Assembly (NCBI GenBank): GCA_023430975.1
Contig: JAEYYB010000152.1
Span: 1-28,364, forward strand
Origin: Bacillota bacterium
GTDB lineage: Bacteria > Bacillota > Clostridia > Acetivibrionales > DSM-2933
Direction of reading: 5' to 3'
Length of the DNA: 28,364 nt
In this document: piece after piece, positions 16,106-23,402 of the stretch
Position numbering within the stretch: the first letter of the stretch is position 1
Layout of the letters: each line of letters starts with the position of its first letter
The notes under the pieces: generated by a model
The model's input: only the letters and a program-made list of their open reading frames with translations
The model's database searches: none
Told to the model about the DNA's origin: nothing
Program-made: the position numbers and the translations under genes

Positions 16106-16980
16106 TAAAAGTTGTAATTATCGATGATGAAGAAATAATTCGAGAAGGACTAAGAAAAATCATAGACTGGAACAGCATGAATTGTGAAATTATCGGTGAA
16201 GCTGAAGACGGTGAGGATGGTTTAGAGCTTATTAATTCATTGCAACCGGATATTATTGTTACTGATATAAGGATGTCTTCTAAAAGCGGTCTTGAAATGA
16301 TATCAGAGATAAAAAGTATTAAAGAGGACTGCAGAATAATAATACTAACCGGTTTCAGAGATTTTGAGTATGCTCGGGAAGCCTTAAAATTGGGTGCTTT
16401 CAGGTATCTATTAAAGCCCTCCAAGGTTGACGAAATAACCCAGGCTATAAAGGATGCACTTAAAGAAATTAAAAAAGTTAAGGAAAAGAAAGAACATTAT
16501 AAATTATTAGTAAAAAGAGCAAATGAAATACAAGGATCAAGGAAGTACTATTTGCAGGACTTTTTAGATCCAAATGATAATAATGATGGGCCCAACGCTA
16601 ATTCTTATGGTGTAAATAGCAAAGTAAGCGGCAACGAAGTAAGTGAATCATCCAAAAATTCAAAATACCTTGTAAATAGAGCTCTTATTTATCTTCGTGA
16701 AAATTATTCCAAAAATATAAATTTAAAAACATTGTCGGAAGAACTTTATATAAGCACATGGTATTTAAGCAAATTGTTAAAGAAGGAGACCGGAAGCAAT
16801 TTCATAGACATCCTTAATAACATCAGAGTGGAAGAAGCAAAAAAACTGCTTGGTGACCCTAAGTACAAAATATACGAAATTGCTGAAGTTGTTGGTTTTT
16901 CTGACGTTACCTATTTCTACAGGCTCTTTAAAAAACTTACCGGCATGACGCCTATGGAATACAAAAACAGCATGCTTTAA
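16102..16980 (+). CDS. YesN-type response regulator (receiver + AraC-type HTH)
   Basis: A receiver domain (1-120) carries the acidic pair Asp8/Asp9, phospho-acceptor Asp55 in VTDIRM, Thr83 and Lys105. A linker of about 70 residues follows, then an AraC-type double helix-turn-helix from about 190 to 290 (NLKTLSEELYISTWYLSKLL; IYEIAEVVGFSDVTYFYRLF). At 292 aa it is much shorter than many YesN proteins of about 500 aa, lacking their large central region. It is translationally coupled to the kinase gene. It should act as a DNA-binding activator; its targets are not evident. A terminator follows beyond repeat copy B. Confidence 0.94.
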   Translation: MIKVVIIDDEEIIREGLRKIIDWNSMNCEIIGEAEDGEDGLELINSLQPDIIVTDIRMSSKSGLEMISEIKSIKEDCRIIILTGFRDFEYAREALKLGAFRYLLKPSKVDEITQAIKDALKEIKKVKEKKEHYKLLVKRANEIQGSRKYYLQDFLDPNDNNDGPNANSYGVNSKVSGNEVSESSKNSKYLVNRALIYLRENYSKNINLKTLSEELYISTWYLSKLLKKETGSNFIDILNNIRVEEAKKLLGDPKYKIYEIAEVVGFSDVTYFYRLFKKLTGMTPMEYKNSML

Positions 16981-16996
16981 TTTACTTGCAAATTAT

Positions 16997-17096
16997 ATTA
17001 AAAGTGATAAATCTATTACATTTGTCTTAAGCAAATCCCGTTGAACCGTTCGTTATTTACTCCGCCAAATGCAAGATTATTAACACTTTTAATATA
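16997..17096. repeat. 100-bp palindromic repeat, copy B
   Basis: Same orientation and boundaries as copy A, from ATTAAAAGTGATAAATC to CACTTTTAATATA, with about 95% identity. It starts 17 bases after the response-regulator stop and ends 1 base before the terminator hairpin. Together the two copies bracket the two-component operon as direct repeats about 2.9 kb apart. Confidence 0.85.
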
Positions 17097-17097
17097 T

Positions 17098-17137
17098 AAA
17101 AAGCTTTCCATTCATCAAAGAATGAAAAGCTTTTTTT
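17098..17137. terminator. Bidirectional terminator between the regulator and the PaaK-like gene
   Basis: AAAAAGCTTTCCATTC and GAATGAAAAGCTTTTT pair around a short loop, with a T-run on the plus strand and an A-run that becomes T on the minus strand. It lies between two convergent genes and can serve both. Confidence 0.85.
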
Positions 17138-17151
17138 ATTTTTGTCTAAGA

Positions 17152-18471
17152 TTATACCTTCCATTTCTGGAAAAGTATGTTAGTCCTATAAAGAATCTTC
17201 TTGTTAAATAAATCTGCACAACCTACGCTCTTAGAGTAATAAGGCATATCTTCCGTATAAAAATCGTTATCATTATACTTAAACTCATATTCCTTTTTTA
17301 AGGATTCATATCTGCTATGTAGCTTTCCCTTTTCCACAATGTCTATAAAAACAGGAACACGATAATTCTCTTCCAGCCATTTTATCATTTCTTCCGTTAT
17401 TTCATCATCATCTTCATGCTTCTCAATAAGAAATTTTATACCGTTTCTATAAGGTACCGAAAGCCACATGCCGTTAACAGGCAGATAGGAGATCATCTCC
17501 TCCAGTATCCACATATCGAATTCCTTATCTTCAACTAAAACACTGTCACGCTTTCGTCCCTCTATCTCCATTGAGATTTTCCGGCCGCAAGCACACTCCT
17601 TATATAATATCTTTGCCCGGTCACCAGTCAAATACCTGATTAGAGGGGTAGCCTTTTTGTTTAAGGTTGTTATGGCAAGAGCACCGGTCTTTCCTGCTTC
17701 AACTTCTTTGTCCAGATCCTCATCTAACACTTCAAACAGAAAATTTTCATCCAAAGGATGGGTTTTCCTGTGTTCACATTCAATCATAACAGGACCAACC
17801 TCTGTTGTGCTAAAATAGTCATATATGGGTACTCCCCACATTCTCTCTATCAACTTCCTCATTGTTGGTGTTAATGCTTCTCCTGCTATATAAATAGCCC
17901 TTAAAGCTGTAAAATCAGATTTTAGATTATAACCCATCATCTGTGCTGTCTCAGCAATTAGCAATGCCTGAATAGGCATAGTTGCCAATACTGTAACATC
18001 CAACTTCCTCATCATATACACTATTCTTGTAAACGGGGTTATATTGTTTTTGGAACTGGTAGGTATTACACATGCATTCTTCATCTGTGCAGCTATATGA
18101 GTGAAGTGAGCTGTGGTTGAAAGTGCATAAGGAAATCTTACCAGCACCCTGTCATCCTCATTAAATCCGATACCTCCGGAATTTATTTTCTTTGCACAAT
18201 CAATGAGCTCGTTTTTGGTAAACCATGAAACTGAAGAACCACCGGAAAAGCTAAAAGTATCGTGATATTGATATAATTCCTTCTTTGGAACGCATACAAA
18301 ACCATTTGGTGAATTATTTATTATGTCATCTTTTGTAGTAAATGGTAATCTTTTAAATTCTTCTATTGATACAATTTTCCTATCGGGTATTCTATTCTTA
18401 TTAAAATGTGACTTTCTGGATTGCGTAAGTGTTTCATTCAGTTTTTTTAAAACATTTTCATTCAAAAACAT
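17152..18471 (-). CDS. PaaK-like adenylate-forming enzyme (phenylacetate-CoA ligase family), substrate unknown
   Basis: The 439-aa protein follows the PaaK-like layout: an N-terminal segment SIEEFKRLPFTTKDDI, a P-loop region SGGSS at 76-80, IYIAGEAL, YDYFSTTEVGP (Tyr218, Glu224), and LIRYLTGDRAKI with Asp284. The P-loop lacks the usual TG pair (family form SSGTTG or SGSTG), so the ATP site is atypical. Cys232/His234 and Cys293/Cys295 (ACGR) might bind a metal; this is inference. No CoA-pathway, acyl-carrier or biosynthetic gene lies beside it, so the carboxylic acid substrate cannot be named. The ATG follows GGGGGTGG. It has its own promoter about 100 bases upstream. Confidence 0.78.
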   Translation of the reverse strand: MFLNENVLKKLNETLTQSRKSHFNKNRIPDRKIVSIEEFKRLPFTTKDDIINNSPNGFVCVPKKELYQYHDTFSFSGGSSVSWFTKNELIDCAKKINSGGIGFNEDDRVLVRFPYALSTTAHFTHIAAQMKNACVIPTSSKNNITPFTRIVYMMRKLDVTVLATMPIQALLIAETAQMMGYNLKSDFTALRAIYIAGEALTPTMRKLIERMWGVPIYDYFSTTEVGPVMIECEHRKTHPLDENFLFEVLDEDLDKEVEAGKTGALAITTLNKKATPLIRYLTGDRAKILYKECACGRKISMEIEGRKRDSVLVEDKEFDMWILEEMISYLPVNGMWLSVPYRNGIKFLIEKHEDDDEITEEMIKWLEENYRVPVFIDIVEKGKLHSRYESLKKEYEFKYNDNDFYTEDMPYYSKSVGCADLFNKKILYRTNILFQKWKV

Positions 18472-18570
18472 CCTAAACCACCCCCATATAAAAGAAAAGT
18501 CAAAGATCCATAGTCTGATGAAAATTAATGCAAGTTAATTTGTGTTGCAAAAAATTACCCTTGGAAATTA

Positions 18571-18599
18571 ATTATATTATTTTAATTGAAAACTGTCCA
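18571..18599 (-). promoter_or_regulatory. Promoter of the PaaK-like gene
   Basis: The -35 box is TGGACA (18594-18599), the spacer 17 bases and the -10 box a perfect TATAAT (18571-18576). The leader to the ATG at 18471 would be about 93 bases. Confidence 0.65.
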
Positions 18600-18954
18600 T
18601 ATTTTTCTTGCAGATTTTTAAAAAATCAATTTATGTTCATTTTTATAACTATACTCTAATTTCTTTTAGAATTGTTTACAATGGAATTAATTGTTTACAG
18701 ATAGCATAAAATTGTCATCTTTAATAATAACATACATATCACTAGCACTATTTTGCAATTTCGACAATTATCTTTCTAATTCGATAAATTAATCTCTTAT
18801 ATGTTTTGAATAATAATTATTGCAAAACATTTTCCTTGATTCATATGTTGCTAAAAATTGATTTTTATAATGCAAATGGAGACGATTCAACTACATTCGC
18901 TAATTTTAAATCTTTTTCGCAACATGTCTGACTTTTTAAATTTAAACAATTGTG
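18600..18954. other. AT-rich intergenic region with repeated operator-like motifs
   Basis: No gene, RNA or terminator is recognisable here. AATTGTTTACA occurs twice as a direct repeat with a 19-base period (18670-18680 and 18689-18699), about 70-100 bases upstream of the PaaK-like promoter. The first copy sits in ATTGTTTACAAT, a 12-base near-palindrome with 5-base arms. A perfect 0A-box heptamer TTCGACA occurs at 18760-18766. These may be regulator sites, but base composition makes chance plausible. Confidence 0.3.
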
Positions 18955-19338
18955 TTAGACAGTAATTTCTACAACATTTCCATCAGGATCAAAAACTGCA
19001 CTTTCAAAATAGCCATCCCCTGTAGTTCTGGGGCATGAAGCTAACTTGTACCCATCACTTACAATTAAGTCGGTTAGCTTTATAACACCTTCCCTGTTTC
19101 CAACTGAGAATGCAATATGAGCCAGCCCCATCATTGCCTGATCTTTTATGATGTCACCCAATAACGGTTTTCTCATGATTTCCAGCCTGCTACCATCATC
19201 AAATAATAAAAAATAGGATTCAAATTCCTTTTGGGTATTTATGTATTTTTTATTCCTCTTACCTCCAAAATACTTTTCATAAAAGGCCGTAAGCCTTTCT
19301 ATATCATTAGTCCATATTGCAACATGCTCAATTCTCAT
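18955..19338 (-). CDS. VOC-family (glyoxalase/bleomycin-resistance fold) protein
   Basis: A 127-aa single-domain VOC protein made of two beta-alpha-beta-beta-beta units. The four positions expected to hold the metal are filled: His5 (IEHVAIW), Glu53 (RLEIM), His74 (LAHIAFSV) and Glu124 (NVVEITV). This supports a metal-dependent lyase, isomerase or dioxygenase-type activity; lactoylglutathione lyase is only one possibility and the substrate cannot be named. The ATG follows GAGGTGG by 4 bases. It stands alone, divergent from the pilin gene and about 480 bases upstream of the PaaK-like gene on the same strand. Confidence 0.85.
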   Translation of the reverse strand: MRIEHVAIWTNDIERLTAFYEKYFGGKRNKKYINTQKEFESYFLLFDDGSRLEIMRKPLLGDIIKDQAMMGLAHIAFSVGNREGVIKLTDLIVSDGYKLASCPRTTGDGYFESAVFDPDGNVVEITV

Positions 19339-19638
19339 AAAACCACCTCAGCTTTAAAGTTCTGCACCGATAGTACTACTTATATATGATTGATATCCCA
19401 TAATACCTAAATTCCCCATAGTATTATATTACCATAAAATTGAGTACTAGTGGCATATAGAATAATTACATCAAAAATTCTATAATTAAAATATCAGGTA
19501 ACACAAATTAAGCCGGCAACCGCATACCAATATCAAATTACTTTCTTAAATCCGAAACGTACTTTATCAAAACATAAATGCTTCTTTGCCAATTCCAAAT
19601 AGCAAATTCAAGTTTAATTATTGAAAGGTGGAATATCT
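19339..19638. other. Divergent intergenic region upstream of the VOC gene and the Flp pilin gene
   Basis: About 300 bases without a gene. A weak plus-strand promoter candidate is TTGAGT (19440-19445), 17 bases, TAATTA (19463-19468); a lone TATAAT lies at 19481-19486. On the minus strand a TATAAT (19423-19428) could serve the VOC gene but lacks a good -35. The pilin ribosome binding site AAAGGTGG is at the right end. No riboswitch structure was recognised. Confidence 0.35.
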
Positions 19639-19812
19639 ATGTTAAAATTCTATTATGATTATGTAAAAACTTATGTAAACAGTAAAAAGGGCCAGGGCAT
19701 GGTTGAATACGGATTAATTATCTCTCTTATAGCTGTCGCAGTTATTGCAGCTCTCGTTCTCCTTGGACCAAAAATTGCAAATCTCTTTAACAATGTTTCA
19801 AACAAGATGTAA
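19639..19812 (+). CDS. flp: Flp-family type IVb prepilin
   Basis: The 57-aa product has the Flp layout: a short basic leader (MLKFYYDYVKTYVNSKKG), a prepilin peptidase site after Gly with Glu at +5 of the mature protein (QGMVEYGL), and a hydrophobic helix of about 20 residues (LIISLIAVAVIAALVLLG). Flp subunits form thin pili for adhesion or secretion through the Tad machinery. The ATG lies 7 bases after AAAGGTGG; the longer reading frame from an upstream TTG overlaps that site. No tad assembly ATPase, TadB/C or prepilin peptidase gene is in the window, so it is an orphan monocistron, closed by the terminator at 19852. Confidence 0.92.
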   Translation: MLKFYYDYVKTYVNSKKGQGMVEYGLIISLIAVAVIAALVLLGPKIANLFNNVSNKM

Positions 19813-19851
19813 CAGCATATATTGTCATAATACACATTATTAATCTCCTGA

Positions 19852-19897
19852 AATGGTCAAACAGCCCTCATTAAGGCTATTTGGCCATTTGGTTTTT
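19852..19897 (+). terminator. Terminator of the flp gene
   Basis: AATGGTCAAACAGCC and GGCTATTTGGCCATT form a 15-position stem with one G-T pair and one mismatch around an 8-base loop, followed by TGGTTTTT. There is no T-run on the minus strand, so it mainly serves flp. Confidence 0.8.
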
Positions 19898-19990
19898 CTG
19901 GGTTAATTTAAATAAATACTACTCCATGGACCGATAACAATTTCAGCACTGTAAATCAAATTTTACACACATATATTACATAAGATATGA

Positions 19991-21838
19991 TTATCTGACT
20001 CCTATTGCTGAAGAAGCCTCCATAAACCCCTTAATCTTTTTGGTTCTATCCTTTACAAGTATTATTTGGTGTTTCATGGCATCAGTAAATACTTGCTTAA
20101 TTTCTTTATAATCGCTATATTCCTTTGTTGCCCTGTCAACTTCAAGCTTAATCAAATAAAAATCAATATCTACGAGATTTTTCAAAAGAACATTGTAATA
20201 TTCCGAATCCATCAGCATATCAGTAATTTCTGACACCCTTTTAGCCATTTTGTTAAAAAGTTTTTTGTTCTTTGATGGATGGTAGATATCTTTTGCAATT
20301 GAATCAACTATACTCTCCTGCTCATCAAAAAGCCTCTCGAATTTATTAATTTCATCACCAAGCCTCTTTGTAAAATGGCCCAGCTTTTTATCCATTTCAA
20401 TGTCAAATCTGCTTTGTTTATGTATACGTGAAATAAATGCTTCAATATCACTTTCAACTGGCTCTATATGAGACATCAATTCCTCAAGCCGGCAATTTTT
20501 TATATTTTCAATATTCAGCCCGCCTTCTGTTGCATTAAATACCTCAACCTTATCCTTAATCTTTTCAAAATAGCTTTCAAACCAGTTCCTCATTGCCAAA
20601 AAGACTGTGTTTGTATAAATAGGCTGACCAAACACATCATTTTCCAACACCAGGTTTGGATCATTATTCTCTGCTTCATTCACACTTCTGCCTGTATATG
20701 CAAGATCCTGCCCCACTAGGACAATAGGATTACAGCCCATTTTTAAAAGCAAGTCTGCACACGTATTTGCAACTGAAGGGCCGCTTAATATATACTCACT
20801 CTTTATGTTTGCGAACTTAAAAAGCTCTGATGTGAAATTGTCTACCGGATAATTCATAAGGAATTTGGGCCCTCTATAGCTCTTTACAGAACCTGCAGCT
20901 ATCTGATTGGTATAAATAAAGTTGATGTCACTGCTTTTAACTTTACTGTGAAGCTTGGCTTCAGCCTCACTTCCATCTATCCCTACCATAAAATGCGGAG
21001 TAATGCCGTATTCCTCTAAAATTGCAATAGCACTTCCAGCTGCCATTAAAATAACTCTATCTTTAATTTCTTTTAAAAGGTGAATGTTCTTTCTGAGTGA
21101 AGGCCCCGCGGACACAAGTATTCCCGGAATGCCCGAAAATTTGCCGATTAGTCCCTGGAAATTGGAAGCCTCATTAATTCTTTGAGAATTAGCTAAAATG
21201 TTGGCTGTCCAAAGCTCTGCGAACACCCTCTTTGTAGAAAAATCCACATTGAAATTCTCTGCCTGTTTTATGAATTTGCTTCGCAGGTCATCCCATAATG
21301 CAGCAAACATATATCCGTAAACTTCAAAGGGTTCACATTGGATGCCTCCCTGTCGGGTATCCCATAATAGAAGCTTTACTCTTTCCAAAACATTTTCAAT
21401 TGGCTCATCAAGTAAAATTTCAGACTTTTTAATAATTAGTTCAAGATTTCTTATGCTTATGATATGAAAAAACAAATTGATATCGGGCTCTACTATGATT
21501 ACCTTCTTGTTTTTAAATCCTGTAAGCAGCACCTCAAGATGATAACCAAAGCCCATGCCAAAGACTATATCTGCTTTATTGGTAGGATCAATATACTTGT
21601 CAATCCACCTGTAAGCCTCATTTATGGGGTCTTCATGGTCACAAAGTATATAATCCTCACCATTTATCTTGACAAGCATGTTTATAATTATATCATCCTG
21701 CTTTGCCAATACTATTTTTTCAATAATGTTATTTTGCGGCACATAACAATTATTTGTATATAGTTGAAGCTTTTTATATACATAAGGCTGGTGTTTTTCC
21801 AAAAGCTTGAGATTCTTTTGCAATACCTCATTCATCAT
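19991..21838 (-). CDS. DUF115/MAF_flag10 motility-associated-factor (Maf) glycosyltransferase-like protein
   Basis: The 615-aa protein has an N-terminal Rossmann-like segment (IVFGMGFGYHLE 92-102, VIIVEPD 113-119), then the DUF115 core with GIPGILVSAGPSL (236-248), VGIDGS (285-290), SGPSVANTCADLL and VLVGQDLAYTGRSVNE. A helical C-terminal region follows (about 470-615). Maf proteins transfer nonulosonic acids such as pseudaminic acid or legionaminate to flagellin. No flagellin or sugar-synthesis gene is nearby, so this copy may act on flagella encoded elsewhere or on another surface or spore-coat protein. It starts 22 bases after nrdR. Its ribosome binding site lies inside a 14-base palindrome (21847-21860). 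Confidence 0.85.
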   Translation of the reverse strand: MMNEVLQKNLKLLEKHQPYVYKKLQLYTNNCYVPQNNIIEKIVLAKQDDIIINMLVKINGEDYILCDHEDPINEAYRWIDKYIDPTNKADIVFGMGFGYHLEVLLTGFKNKKVIIVEPDINLFFHIISIRNLELIIKKSEILLDEPIENVLERVKLLLWDTRQGGIQCEPFEVYGYMFAALWDDLRSKFIKQAENFNVDFSTKRVFAELWTANILANSQRINEASNFQGLIGKFSGIPGILVSAGPSLRKNIHLLKEIKDRVILMAAGSAIAILEEYGITPHFMVGIDGSEAEAKLHSKVKSSDINFIYTNQIAAGSVKSYRGPKFLMNYPVDNFTSELFKFANIKSEYILSGPSVANTCADLLLKMGCNPIVLVGQDLAYTGRSVNEAENNDPNLVLENDVFGQPIYTNTVFLAMRNWFESYFEKIKDKVEVFNATEGGLNIENIKNCRLEELMSHIEPVESDIEAFISRIHKQSRFDIEMDKKLGHFTKRLGDEINKFERLFDEQESIVDSIAKDIYHPSKNKKLFNKMAKRVSEITDMLMDSEYYNVLLKNLVDIDFYLIKLEVDRATKEYSDYKEIKQVFTDAMKHQIILVKDRTKKIKGFMEASSAIGVR

Positions 21839-21846
21839 TATCCACT

Positions 21847-21860
21847 CCTCTTATAAGAGG
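21847..21860. promoter_or_regulatory. Palindrome covering the ribosome binding site of the DUF115 gene
   Basis: CCTCTTATAAGAGG is a perfect 14-base palindrome directly after the nrdR stop codon. Its 3' half on the minus strand (AGAGG) begins the AGAGGAG Shine-Dalgarno used by the DUF115 gene. It could form a 5-bp hairpin that weakens initiation unless translation from nrdR opens it. Confidence 0.4.
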
Positions 21861-22316
21861 TTATTTGTCCCCAATTATCTTCCTGAGCTCATCCATAAAG
21901 GTGTTTATATCCTTGAACTGCCTGTAAACCGATGCAAAACGTACATAAGCAACTTCATCCAGCTCTTTTAACTTGGAAATAACCATTTCACCCAATTCAT
22001 TGGATGTTACTTCCCTCTTTAAAGAATTGCAAACCTGACCTTCTATGTTATTAACAAGCTTTTCCAGGTCCTCCATTGATACAGGTCTTTTTTCGCAAGC
22101 CCTCATAAGGCCATTCATCAGCTTCTGCCTATCAAATATCTGACGGGTTTTATCTTTCTTTACCACCATAATAGGCAAACTCTCAACCTTCTCATATGTG
22201 GTAAATCGCCTGGAACAATTGGTGCACTCCCTTCTTCTTCTGATTGCAGAGTTTTCATCCGTAGGCCTAGAGTCAATTACCTTGTCATCAATAAAGCCGC
22301 AAAATGGGCACCTCAC
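21861..22316 (-). CDS. nrdR: Transcriptional repressor NrdR
   Basis: NrdR senses ATP/dATP and represses ribonucleotide reductase genes. The 151-aa protein has the N-terminal zinc ribbon with Cys3, Cys6, Cys31 and Cys34 (MRCPFCG...CTNCSRRFTTYE), followed by an ATP-cone domain (VVKKDKTRQIFDRQKLMNGL). Length is typical. The GTG start follows GGGAGGGG by 5 bases. No ribonucleotide reductase gene is present in the window. It lies between sigG and the DUF115 gene. Confidence 0.97.
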   Translation of the reverse strand: MRCPFCGFIDDKVIDSRPTDENSAIRRRRECTNCSRRFTTYEKVESLPIMVVKKDKTRQIFDRQKLMNGLMRACEKRPVSMEDLEKLVNNIEGQVCNSLKREVTSNELGEMVISKLKELDEVAYVRFASVYRQFKDINTFMDELRKIIGDK

Positions 22317-22421
22317 AAAATCCCCTCCCTACTTAAAGATATATTTAAATGAATCAAATAAATTATTTTATATATTTCGTCGTAGTTTCTAAATATTTAA
22401 GTTTCCAGCATATTTTCTTAA

Positions 22422-22430
22422 ATTTTACCA
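22422..22430 (-). promoter_or_regulatory. Possible extended -10 promoter of nrdR
   Basis: On the minus strand TGGTAAAAT fits an extended -10 (TGn + TAAAAT). The -35 position (TTTATT) is poor. It lies about 105 bases upstream of the nrdR start. Confidence 0.3.
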
Positions 22431-22475
22431 TAGTATTAACGGATAATAAAGATATTTATATCAAATGTGTTAATC

Positions 22476-23249
22476 CTAAATATATTTTTTCATATGCATA
22501 AGTGCTGTCTTTTCAAGTCTTGATACCTGTGCTTGGGAAATTCCAATTTCTTCAGCAACCTCCATCTGGGTCTTTCCTTCAAAAAATCTCAAATTCAATA
22601 TATGTTTTTCCCTCTCTCCAAGCCTCCTCATAGCTTCTTTTAATGCTATTTCCTCAAGCCAGTTTTCATCCTGATTTTTCTCATCTTTAACCTGGTCCAT
22701 AACATAAATAGCATCACCACCGTCATGATAGACCGATTCAAATAGTGAGATAGGATCTTGTATTGCATCCAATGCAAAAACAACATCCTCTTTGGGAATC
22801 TGAAGCTCTAGAGCAATCTGATCCACTGTCGGCTCCTTTGAGTTGTTATTTGTCATCCTTTCCTTCACCTGTAATGCTCTATATGCAATATCCCTTAGGG
22901 ACCTGCTTACACGTATTGAATTGTTATCTCTTAAGTATCTTCTGATCTCACCTATTATCATAGGTACAGCATAAGTAGAAAATTTCACATTCTGAGAAAC
23001 ATCAAAGTTGTCAATAGCCTTTATAAGGCCTATACACCCTACTTGAAACAAATCGTCCACATATTCGCCTCTATTATTAAACCTTTGTATAACGCTTAAA
23101 ACTAGCCTAAGATTACCCTTAATAAATTCCTCTCGTGCCGTGGTGTCCCCTTTGTGCATTCTTTCAAATAAAACCTTCTTTTGTTCGTTGGATAGTACTG
23201 GTAATTTAGACGTATTTACTCCGCAAATCTCTACTTTATTTATAAGCAT
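22476..23249 (-). CDS. sigG: RNA polymerase sporulation sigma factor SigG
   Basis: SigG directs late forespore transcription. The 257-aa protein has region 2 (EEFIKGNLRLVLSVIQRF, DDLFQVGCIGLIKAIDNFD, FSTYAVPMIIGEIRRYLRD), region 3, and region 4 with an HTH (TQMEVAEEIGISQAQVSRLEK). The N-terminal stretch MLINKVEICGVNTSKLPVLS is typical of SigG. It lies 153 bases after sigE in the conserved spoIIGA-sigE-sigG order. The strong GGGAGG ribosome binding site, 7 bases before ATG, is buried in a hairpin (23255-23304). A CATCTTA element at 23348-23354 resembles a SigF/SigG -10, but its -35 match is weak. Confidence 0.97.
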   Translation of the reverse strand: MLINKVEICGVNTSKLPVLSNEQKKVLFERMHKGDTTAREEFIKGNLRLVLSVIQRFNNRGEYVDDLFQVGCIGLIKAIDNFDVSQNVKFSTYAVPMIIGEIRRYLRDNNSIRVSRSLRDIAYRALQVKERMTNNNSKEPTVDQIALELQIPKEDVVFALDAIQDPISLFESVYHDGGDAIYVMDQVKDEKNQDENWLEEIALKEAMRRLGEREKHILNLRFFEGKTQMEVAEEIGISQAQVSRLEKTALMHMKKYI

Positions 23250-23254
23250 AGAAT

Positions 23255-23304
23255 AACCTCCCGGCAGCTAATATTTTGTCAATATCATTATTGCCTGAGA
23301 GGTT
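23255..23304 (-). promoter_or_regulatory. sigG leader hairpin sequestering the ribosome binding site
   Basis: On the minus strand AACCTCTCAGGCA (23292-23304) pairs with TGCCGGGAGGTT (23255-23266) over 12 pairs with a single bulged A and one G-U pair. The whole Shine-Dalgarno GGGAGG is inside the stem. The loop is 25 bases and contains further weak complementarity. A leader hairpin occluding the sigG ribosome binding site has been described in Bacillus subtilis; this looks like the same type of control. Confidence 0.7.
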
Positions 23305-23402
23305 TTTTTTATACTGTAAAAAACATAATTTACACTAAAGATTTTTATAAGATGAATTGCAACTCATTATGTATAATTTGCTGATTCCAAGGGTTTTATT
23401 CC

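Noticed and set aside
19500..19600. Possible c-di-GMP riboswitch ahead of the pilin gene
   Set aside because: A GCCGGC word is present, but the conserved core elements and stems of the GEMM motif could not be found.
23255..23311. Plus-strand intrinsic terminator (stem followed by eight T)
   Set aside because: No plus-strand gene precedes it; on the minus strand the same stem covers the sigG Shine-Dalgarno, a better explanation.
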